A stretch of DNA of 7,101 nucleotides from Mariprofundaceae bacterium. Its GTDB lineage: Bacteria > Pseudomonadota > Zetaproteobacteria > Mariprofundales > J009. Shown piece after piece: positions 1 through 5,177 of this stretch. The notes below the pieces were generated by a model, which was not told the DNA's origin, searched no databases, and worked only from the letters and a program-made list of their open reading frames with translations. The DNA is taken from NCBI GenBank assembly GCA_015489095.1, contig WFMN01000031.1:1-7101 (forward strand), read 5' to 3'. How positions within the stretch are numbered: position 1 is the first letter of the stretch; each line of letters begins with the position of its first letter. The position numbers and the translations under genes are program-made.

Positions 1-4
1 TCAT
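1..4 (-). CDS. Start of a downstream gene, only its first codon visible
   Basis: An ATG on the minus strand occupies positions 4-2 and is followed by one more base before the window ends. It lies 9 bases past the cbiX stop codon and is preceded at a 6-base spacing by a good Shine-Dalgarno sequence (GAGGT). No protein sequence is visible, so the product cannot be named. Because cbiX commonly sits among cobalamin-synthesis genes, another gene of that pathway is the likeliest candidate, but this is inference from context only. Confidence 0.4.
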
Positions 5-10
5 CCGATA

Positions 11-16
11 ACCTCA
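11..16 (-). promoter_or_regulatory. Ribosome-binding site overlapping the cbiX stop codon
   Basis: On the minus strand the cbiX stop codon TGA is itself the first part of TGAGGT, an anti-16S-like sequence placed 6 bases before the ATG at positions 4-2. This arrangement is typical of translationally coupled neighbours in an operon and supports a real gene starting at the left edge of the window. Confidence 0.5.
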
Positions 17-850
17 ATGATGATGGTGATGGCCGATGCCGTGTTCTTCGGCGAACAGTCGGTATTTGCAGCCGTCGCACTCCAGCATCGCAGGATGATC
101 ATCGCCTTCGGCAGCCTCCAGTCGCTGCGTCAGCAGGGCGTACACGGCGTCGTCAAACCCGATGTAGTCGCCTAGGGCGAATGCAACTTGTGGATACTGT
201 GTGTGCAGGCGCGCCACCTGCCGACGAATCCGCTCAATCAGCACGCCGGTAAAGAGGTAGTAGGGCACCACCACCACCTGCGTCATGCCACAGGCCACCT
301 GCCGCAGCACTACCGACTCCAGCCTCGGAAAGGTGATGCCGGTGAAGGCGAGATCAACCCACGGATGATCGCCCGCTTCGAACAGCCAGCGCGCCATCTT
401 CGCCACCTCGCCATTGGCCGCCATATCCGATGAGCCGCGCGCCAGCAACACCACGCCGGTGCACGCCGGATCGGGCATGTCCAGCCTCTGCATCGCGCCT
501 TTCAGGCTCCGTTGCAGCGCGGGAAGGAGCTGTGCGTCGGCGCCTAGGTGGTGTGCAATTCGGAACTCCACCTCCGGATGACGGCGACGCGCCTGCGCGA
601 CATGGTCGGGAATCTCCATCTTTACATGACCGGCGGCACCGAGAATCAGCGGCACAACCGTGACCCGCTTCGAGCCCGCCGCCGCACGATCCAGCCCCTC
701 ATCGAGCAGCAGATCAGCAAACTCGATAAAGCAGACCTCGATGCGATCACCCGCACGCCGCTTACGCCACTCGGCGGCAAACCGCGCGATCTCCGCGTTG
801 CCGCTTGGCTCACGCGAGCCATGTCCTACCAAAAGAGTTGTGTTATCCAT
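14..850 (-). CDS. cbiX: Sirohydrochlorin cobaltochelatase CbiX, two-domain form
   Basis: This 278-residue cytoplasmic protein should insert Co2+ into sirohydrochlorin, an early step of the anaerobic (early cobalt insertion) route to cobalamin. Two tandem CbiX/SirB-type domains are visible. The first (about residues 4-125) has the LLVGHGSR motif with His10 and a second histidine at 75 (GAAGHVKMEIP), matching the metal-binding histidine pair of the family. The second (about 131-245) has LLARGSSD, where Arg138 replaces that histidine, and the hallmark PYYLFTGVL at 196-204, so it is probably structural. The tail carries Cys258 and Cys261 in CDGCKYR and ends in five histidines, features known from long CbiX proteins and linked to an Fe-S centre and metal handling. 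The ATG at 850 has an upstream GAGG at 9-base spacing. A ferrochelatase (SirB) or nickel chelatase role is possible, but the tail favours cobalt. Confidence 0.93.
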   Translation of the reverse strand: MDNTTLLVGHGSREPSGNAEIARFAAEWRKRRAGDRIEVCFIEFADLLLDEGLDRAAAGSKRVTVVPLILGAAGHVKMEIPDHVAQARRRHPEVEFRIAHHLGADAQLLPALQRSLKGAMQRLDMPDPACTGVVLLARGSSDMAANGEVAKMARWLFEAGDHPWVDLAFTGITFPRLESVVLRQVACGMTQVVVVPYYLFTGVLIERIRRQVARLHTQYPQVAFALGDYIGFDDAVYALLTQRLEAAEGDDHPAMLECDGCKYRLFAEEHGIGHHHHH

Positions 851-1029
851 CGCCGGTCACCTCGTTGCCGCATGTTCGTGGCCGTCTCGCCTGCCCGGGC
901 GCGCCTGCCCCAGCGCGGCATTCTCCCGGCGGCACGCGCATGGCGTTGCCTTAACGCCGCAGCGCAACCCTAGCCGCCGCTAGGACGATATTCACCAGCA
1001 GCGGGAACGATAGCGAGAAGGGCGAAGGG
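851..1029. other. Spacer between the porin and cbiX, with two hairpins
   Basis: This 179-base spacer shows no convincing ORF. It holds two adjacent inverted repeats: GGCGTT/AACGCC at 942-958 with a 5-base loop, and CCTAGC/GCTAGG at 969-984 with a 4-base loop. Neither is followed by a T-run on the minus strand, so they are not classic intrinsic terminators, although they could mark a processing site or a Rho-linked 3' end for the porin transcript. I looked for the conserved boxes of a cobalamin riboswitch in front of cbiX and saw none. No clear sigma-70 promoter is visible. Confidence 0.5.
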
Positions 1030-2208
1030 TTAGGGGAGTGTGATGGTGGCGCGCACCATGCCGGCTTTGGCGGTGGCCAGCGCCGGGTCGCCACCGGGGT
1101 GTTGAATCCACTGGAAGGAGGGTTGCAACTCCAACCAACCAAGAAGTTGGGCGTGGTAGGTGAACTCCACCGCCGTCTCGGCGCGGCTGGAGTTGTTCAC
1201 CCGGCGATAGACATTGCTGAAGCCGGCCCGCGCCAGCGCGATTCCCATCTCATCGTCCGGCCGTCCGGGGATGGCACCGGCGAGGTGCAACCCCAGTCCG
1301 AGATAGTTGCTGATGTCGTTGCGATCTTTTTGCGCGGCGCCCAACTGCACGAACATGCCGAGCGCGGCACCGCCCTCCCAGGTGGTCAGCGGCTGGTCGA
1401 TCACCGCATAGATGCCGCTGTCGGAGCCGAAGACGCGGTTGTCGGGCGCGGTTTTGTTGCCGCTGTGCTGCCAGCCGCCGATTTTGTAGGCCTGCTGGTC
1501 GGAGCCCCACACCAGCTCGACGATCTTCATGTACCCCTCGCGGGAGGTGACGGTGCGGGTGGTCGGGTCGCCGTCGTAGATCGCCGCGCGCAGGGAGAGT
1601 TGATCCGACAGCGCGGCGTAGGCGCGAATCGCCCACCCCGCCTGCGGGAAGATGGAAACGCCGGGGGCGTTGGCGGAGATGTCGGGGGCAATGCCGAACG
1701 AGGAGTTGAGAAAGAGCGAGGCATACTCCGATACATCGAACTCGGAATTGAGATCATGCAGTCCGAACAGCAGCGAAAACTGGTCGCCCAGCCGCTGCTC
1801 GTACCAGAACTGCTGCAGGCGGGTGCGGTTGCCATCGGCGATGTTGCTGAAGGTCTGGGTGTCGCCGACAAAGGTGCTGGGGTCGGTGCCATGGTCGAGC
1901 AGCCCCTCGATGAAGAGGGTGCCGCCCGGCCACCAGCCGTTGGCATCGCTGTCGAAAGTCACATCCAGCAGCCCCGAGCCGAGGGTGGCGCTCCCTTTGC
2001 GCAGTCCGCCGCTGAAGTTTTTCGCTCCTTCGATGCTGTAGGAGAGTTGGGTATCCACCGGGGGTGGGGTGTCGTCGGCCTGCGCCAATAGTGGGGGTAG
2101 CAGCAGTGCCGCCAGCAGCGCCATGGGATGGAATCCGGCTCTCCAACGGCGATGTCGCCCTGTTGCTTCCGATCGCGGGTGGGGCGCGTTGTTCATGTTC
2201 CGGTTCAT
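1030..2208 (-). CDS. Outer-membrane porin, OprB (carbohydrate-selective) family
   Basis: The 392-residue product is a predicted outer-membrane beta-barrel for diffusion of small solutes, probably sugars by family. A long basic N-terminus (1-28) leads to a hydrophobic stretch (29-42) and a signal-peptidase site after AQA at residue 44. The rest shows alternating hydrophobic residues and many Gly, Trp, Tyr and Phe, as in beta-strands. The C-terminal part has the OprB-like block ETAVEFTY...LQPSFQWIQHPGG at 344-373. The length is close to that of known OprB proteins. The start at 2208 is fixed by AAGGAG 6 bases upstream; an internal Met at residue 29 would give a more usual signal peptide but has no such site. 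The chain ends in ITLP, whereas outer-membrane proteins usually end in an aromatic residue. The substrate cannot be deduced. It stands alone between the tRNA terminator and the cbiX spacer. Confidence 0.88.
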   Translation of the reverse strand: MNRNMNNAPHPRSEATGRHRRWRAGFHPMALLAALLLPPLLAQADDTPPPVDTQLSYSIEGAKNFSGGLRKGSATLGSGLLDVTFDSDANGWWPGGTLFIEGLLDHGTDPSTFVGDTQTFSNIADGNRTRLQQFWYEQRLGDQFSLLFGLHDLNSEFDVSEYASLFLNSSFGIAPDISANAPGVSIFPQAGWAIRAYAALSDQLSLRAAIYDGDPTTRTVTSREGYMKIVELVWGSDQQAYKIGGWQHSGNKTAPDNRVFGSDSGIYAVIDQPLTTWEGGAALGMFVQLGAAQKDRNDISNYLGLGLHLAGAIPGRPDDEMGIALARAGFSNVYRRVNNSSRAETAVEFTYHAQLLGWLELQPSFQWIQHPGGDPALATAKAGMVRATITLP

Positions 2209-2214
2209 AGCTCG

Positions 2215-2220
2215 CTCCTT
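2215..2220 (-). promoter_or_regulatory. Shine-Dalgarno site of the porin gene
   Basis: AAGGAG lies 6 bases before the ATG at 2208 and decides the start in favour of the longer reading. The ten bases AAAAGGAGCG around it recur 39 bases upstream inside and beside the REP-like palindrome, giving a second, decoy-like ribosome-binding sequence in the same leader. Confidence 0.8.
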
Positions 2221-2235
2221 TTCAGCAATGTGGCA

Positions 2236-2258
2236 ATTCGCGGTTGGAAACCGCTCCT
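2236..2258 (-). repeat. REP-like palindromic element in the porin leader
   Basis: On the minus strand a short AGGA lead is followed by the hairpin GCGGTT-TCC-AACCGC and GAAT. All 23 bases match perfectly the plus-strand sequence at 6608-6630, so the two copies are in opposite orientation. The match stops just inside the GTAG head present in the other copy, so this one looks trimmed or diverged at its 5' end. It lies between the tRNA terminator and the porin ribosome-binding site and would form a hairpin in the porin leader RNA. The resemblance to GTRG-headed REP units of gammaproteobacteria is from memory of the family pattern, not from a search. Confidence 0.75.
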
Positions 2259-2275
2259 TTTTGCGATTTGCTCAT

Positions 2276-2307
2276 AAAAAAGGGCTTAGCATTGCTGCTA
2301 AACCCTT
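2276..2307 (-). terminator. Intrinsic terminator after the tRNA-Arg gene
   Basis: On the minus strand a 12-base-pair stem (AAGGGTTTAGCA with TGCTAAGCCCTT, one G-T wobble) closes on a GCAA tetraloop and runs into six T residues. It begins 8 bases past the CCA end of the tRNA. This is a textbook Rho-independent terminator and probably ends the whole transcript that includes the lipoprotein and the tRNA. Confidence 0.93.
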
Positions 2308-2315
2308 GATTTTAC

Positions 2316-2392
2316 TGGCGCTCCCTGAGCGATTCGAACGCCCGGCCTTCTGATTCGTAGTCAGATGCTCTATCCAGCTGAGCTAAGGGAGC
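2316..2392 (-). tRNA. tRNA-Arg with anticodon ACG
   Basis: A complete 77-base cloverleaf is visible on the minus strand. The acceptor stem is GCTCCCT/AGGGAGC with discriminator G and an encoded CCA (2316-2318). The D arm contains AGCTGGATA, the anticodon stem is TCTGA/TCAGA around the loop CTACGAA, and the T arm is GGGCG-TTCGAAT-CGCTC with one G-T pair. The anticodon ACG (positions 2358-2356) normally has its first base converted to inosine and then reads CGU, CGC and CGA. The 5' end lies only 28 bases past the lipoprotein stop codon and no promoter is evident in front of it, so it may be released by processing from the longer mRNA. Confidence 0.97.
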
Positions 2393-2420
2393 CTTTGGAT
2401 GGGATCGTTCGGCGACGCCG

Positions 2421-2915
2421 TCAGCCTTCACCATCCCGCGAAGCGGGGCGAATGGTAGCGTCATCGAGAAAGAACTTCCACCCCGCGATCTCGGGGGAGA
2501 ACATTTCGGGAAACTCGCGGTAGATCCAACCGGAAAAGCGCGTTTGTCGCCCGCGGCGAATGGTGATGAACGCCGCCGGGTTGGTGACTTCGGGATCATC
2601 GAACATCACCCCTCCGTTGTGGACGCGCAATCCACCAGCCAGCCCTGAAAGGTGTACCGTGATATCTTCCACCGAGGCCTCGCCCCGCATCGGGATCAGC
2701 AGGGTGTACTGCCGTCCGCTGCTGGTGGACAACAGGCGAAGCTTGATGGCGCCTTCGCGTTCGGTTGCCCACGCCGGTGGGGTCGCCTGTGGCGAGGGGC
2801 TGTGCGGATCGGGAGCGGTGGTCAGCGGGAGCTGCCACTGAATGGGCTGAACAGGCTCTTGGTCGCAGCCGCTGACAAGCAGCGGCAACAACAGCAGTAG
2901 CAGGAGGATGGGCAT
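2421..2915 (-). CDS. Small lipoprotein of unknown function, probably kept in the inner membrane
   Basis: I do not recognise a firm family. From the ATG at 2915 the product is 164 residues: a leucine-rich signal peptide (1-16), the lipobox VSGC with the acylated cysteine at 17, a Pro-rich linker (about 20-50), and a beta-rich globular part ending in RFSGWIYREFPEMFSPEIAGWKFFLDD. That ending loosely recalls DUF2155-type domains (FSGW..., then a P-rich turn and W/Y...L.D), but I hold this only as a hint. Asp at +2 and Gln at +3 after the lipid cysteine match the Lol-avoidance signal of E. coli, suggesting retention in the inner membrane. The reading frame is open back to an ATG at 2990, inside the FlhB-like gene, but that start would bury the signal peptide behind 25 extra residues. 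The gene starts 52 bases after the FlhB-like stop, with no strong ribosome-binding site. Confidence 0.75.
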   Translation of the reverse strand: MPILLLLLLLPLLVSGCDQEPVQPIQWQLPLTTAPDPHSPSPQATPPAWATEREGAIKLRLLSTSSGRQYTLLIPMRGEASVEDITVHLSGLAGGLRVHNGGVMFDDPEVTNPAAFITIRRGRQTRFSGWIYREFPEMFSPEIAGWKFFLDDATIRPASRDGEG

Positions 2916-2967
2916 GGGGCGCAAGGCTACGCCGCTATTGGCTGAATGTCGCAGTCCCGCTTTTCCA

Positions 2968-3246
2968 CTACGCCGCGAGAATGTCGGCATACTGCTGGTT
3001 GGTCCAGTAGATGAAGGCGAGGATTTCGGCCATCGCGGTGTGCACCTCCTCGGGGATGGATTCGCCGATATCGAGCATGGATAGCACCTGAATCAGATCG
3101 TTGTCTTGGCGAATGGGGATGTTGTGCTCGGCCGCCACGCGCAGGATCTCGGCCGCTAGCGCGCCTTCGCCGCTGGCGGCCACGGTGGGCAGCGCGTCGG
3201 TTTCCGGATTCCATTTGATCGCGACCGCTTGTGGTTTGCGGCTCAT
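2968..3246 (-). CDS. Stand-alone FlhB C-terminal domain protein (FlhB/YscU/HrcU-like)
   Basis: The 92-residue product corresponds to only the cytoplasmic C-terminal domain of FlhB, the switch component of the flagellar type III export apparatus that changes substrate specificity when the hook is complete. The blocks QAVAIKWNPETDALPTVAASGEGALAAEI (about 6-34) and the ending IPEEVHTAMAEILAFIYW (about 64-81) follow the family closely. No transmembrane segments are present, and the self-cleavage motif NPTH, which precedes AVA.K in FlhB, is replaced by RKPQ. It is therefore unlikely to be an autocleaving switch and probably acts as a soluble partner or decoy. The start ATG overlaps the stop codon of the FliK-like gene (ATGA), so the two are translationally coupled. 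The overlap also sits in a 12-base perfect palindrome (3245-3256). Its pairing with FliK supports a shared job, which is inferred. Confidence 0.88.
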   Translation of the reverse strand: MSRKPQAVAIKWNPETDALPTVAASGEGALAAEILRVAAEHNIPIRQDNDLIQVLSMLDIGESIPEEVHTAMAEILAFIYWTNQQYADILAA

Positions 3247-5147
3247 ATCGCGATATCCAGCAGCGAGCTGGTGTGTGGAACCATGGTGGTAAGCGCCGCG
3301 AATTGCCGTGCTTTTTCGGGGTTGGGTGGCTGGTTGGCAACGGCGATGCTGGCGTGGGTGAAGCCTGCGGCCTCGAGCTTGGCGGTCAGCCGATGAAGAT
3401 GGCCACGGGCGAAATCCGCCGCTTGCTCCGTGGCAAGGTGCATGGTCGCCCAGACCGCATTGCGGGAGATGGTGCTGTCGATCCGCACCTCGCCGAGATG
3501 GCTGAGCTCAAGGGCGATGAGCACGGAGAACGACTGCTGTTTGTCGTCGTGGTTGCGGGAGTGGGGCGGGCTCTGCTGTTCCGCGATGGCCATCTGCACG
3601 GTTACCAGTTGGTTGAAGACCACCATTGGAAGCTCGATCCGCATCGGTTCGTGGTGGAGGGCGGAGAGCGTGGCATGCATCTGGCTGCTCTCGATCCGTT
3701 GCACCCCCTGCTGGGCGGCGTCGGCCGCGCTGTGGGGCGACGGTGGTTGCGGGGGAGGTGGCGAATCCGCCTGATGTTGGGGGGGCGCGGATGGGGTGGT
3801 CGGCTGGGCGGAGGACGATGGAGTCGGCGGTTGCGGTTGCGGCGCGGATGCCGCCAGCCGGGTCAGCACGGTTTTCAGATCGTGTTCCAGCGGTGACGGG
3901 GTGGTGGATATGGGTTGCGTGGCCTGTTGCAGCAGCTTGTGCTCCAGGAGGTGGCCGGCATCCCGGATCAGCGCGGCCAAGCGGGGGCCGGTGATCGGGC
4001 TGCTGCTATTGTGCCGCGCCCGTTGCAGCCACGCCTCGAGCTGCCGTTGTGGCGGCTGATCGGCCGCCGCCGGAGCCTGTTGCTGGATGCGTGCGATGGT
4101 TGTTGCGATCGGCGCGCTGTCGGGGAGGTGGCGCCGGATCTGTTGCTGCAGGTTGGAGAGCAGCGCGGGAAGGTGGCGGCGGATCTCCAGTGTCGGGGGG
4201 GTGTGGGGATCCGCGGCCGTGCGCATCTGCATGAGGAGCCCGTCGCCGACCTTGATGGTGGGGGCGAGCTTGGCCGGCGGCGGCGGGGCGGTGATGGCGG
4301 CGCCACGGAGATCGATGCGGAGTGCGCCGTTGTCCAGCTTCTGCCGCACCACGCCGATGGCCTGATCACCGGGGCGCATCCGCTGGGTGATCGGCGTGGA
4401 GGCGACGCGGCTAGGGGCGGGCTTGCTGTCGGTGGCGACCAGTAGGATCGGCGCCCCTTGCTGGTCGCGTTGCAGGGATGCGGAGATGGGGCTTCCCGGC
4501 TGTTTACCGGGGATCTCCGCGGTGGTGAGCAGCAGCGGTGCGGAGGAGAGGATGGCGCCGCCGTATTGCCGCACGCTGTTGCCGCCGGCCGACTGGCTGC
4601 TGGCCACCGCCAACTGGAGGGTCATCCGCTCTCCCTCGTGTGCCACCACCTTGCCCGAAAGTGGTGTGCCGTTCGGGAGCGATTGCAGCGATATTGGCTG
4701 TTTTCCAGTGATTTTCCCGTGGGTTAATGATGTGTCGGACTTGGCGGACACGGTGCGCCCTTTTGCTTTGCCGGCATGCGACGCCATCGCCTCGGCGAGG
4801 ATGGCGATCGGGGTCTGCTTGCTGGTGGCGGGGTGAGGGGAAATCGCGCTGCCGCCGGCCGGTTTCTCGCCATCGGCGGTGAGACTCCAGTTCAATATGT
4901 TGTTGCCACGGCTGCTGGTAAAGACGGTGATACGGGTGCCGTCGCCGATGGTGTTCGGCAGCCCCTCGACGGTGATGGTTTGGCCACCGCCGCTCAGGGT
5001 GAAGACCCCGTTGCCCGCGCGGTGCACCTGCATGGTAAGGCGCTCCCCCGGAGCCAGCTTGAGCGACTGTTGGGAGATCACCCGCAGCGCATGGGCGGCG
5101 CTGTGGCCGGCGGGGGAGGAGAGGGGCGGAGTGAGCAGGGGCTTCAT
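3243..5147 (-). CDS. FliK-like flagellar hook-length control protein
   Basis: The 634-residue product ends in a Flg_hook/FliK C-terminal domain (about 500-605): IELPMVVFNQL, then SFSVLIALELSHLGEVRIDSTISRNAVWATM and a helical L..L...LEAAGF. FliK measures hook length and contacts FlhB to switch export from hook to filament subunits; here the direct partner may be the small FlhB-like protein encoded next. A Pro/Gln/Ser-rich linker (about 436-473) precedes the domain. The N-terminal half is unlike typical FliK and seems to hold three beta-rich modules (about 33-92, 158-240, 259-324), each with a PG/NG turn followed by short hydrophobic strands. The helical stretch 325-430 is Gln- and Ala-rich. 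The start is the first ATG, with only a G-rich patch upstream at a long spacing, so the exact N-terminus is uncertain. It begins 30 bases after gcvPA, consistent with co-transcription. Strict identity with the motor FliK is uncertain. Confidence 0.85.
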   Translation of the reverse strand: MKPLLTPPLSSPAGHSAAHALRVISQQSLKLAPGERLTMQVHRAGNGVFTLSGGGQTITVEGLPNTIGDGTRITVFTSSRGNNILNWSLTADGEKPAGGSAISPHPATSKQTPIAILAEAMASHAGKAKGRTVSAKSDTSLTHGKITGKQPISLQSLPNGTPLSGKVVAHEGERMTLQLAVASSQSAGGNSVRQYGGAILSSAPLLLTTAEIPGKQPGSPISASLQRDQQGAPILLVATDSKPAPSRVASTPITQRMRPGDQAIGVVRQKLDNGALRIDLRGAAITAPPPPAKLAPTIKVGDGLLMQMRTAADPHTPPTLEIRRHLPALLSNLQQQIRRHLPDSAPIATTIARIQQQAPAAADQPPQRQLEAWLQRARHNSSSPITGPRLAALIRDAGHLLEHKLLQQATQPISTTPSPLEHDLKTVLTRLAASAPQPQPPTPSSSAQPTTPSAPPQHQADSPPPPQPPSPHSAADAAQQGVQRIESSQMHATLSALHHEPMRIELPMVVFNQLVTVQMAIAEQQSPPHSRNHDDKQQSFSVLIALELSHLGEVRIDSTISRNAVWATMHLATEQAADFARGHLHRLTAKLEAAGFTHASIAVANQPPNPEKARQFAALTTMVPHTSSLLDIAI

Positions 5148-5177
5148 GGCGTGATCGGGATCCCCCCGCGATACGGC

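Noticed and set aside
969..984. An intrinsic terminator after the porin gene
   Set aside because: The 6-bp hairpin is clean, but no T-run follows it on the minus strand.
851..1029. A cobalamin riboswitch in front of cbiX
   Set aside because: Location was suggestive, but neither the B12-box-like sequence nor the conserved core was visible, only two simple hairpins.
1099..2091. A 330-residue open frame on the plus strand opposite the porin gene
   Set aside because: It is a by-product of GC-rich codon bias on the other strand: Val/Gly/Arg-rich composition, no recognisable domain and no ribosome-binding site, whereas the minus-strand frame encodes a clear porin.
2316..2392. An attachment site for an integrated element at the tRNA-Arg gene
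   Set aside because: There is no integrase gene and no duplicated tRNA 3' end anywhere in the window; the tRNA is followed at once by its own terminator.
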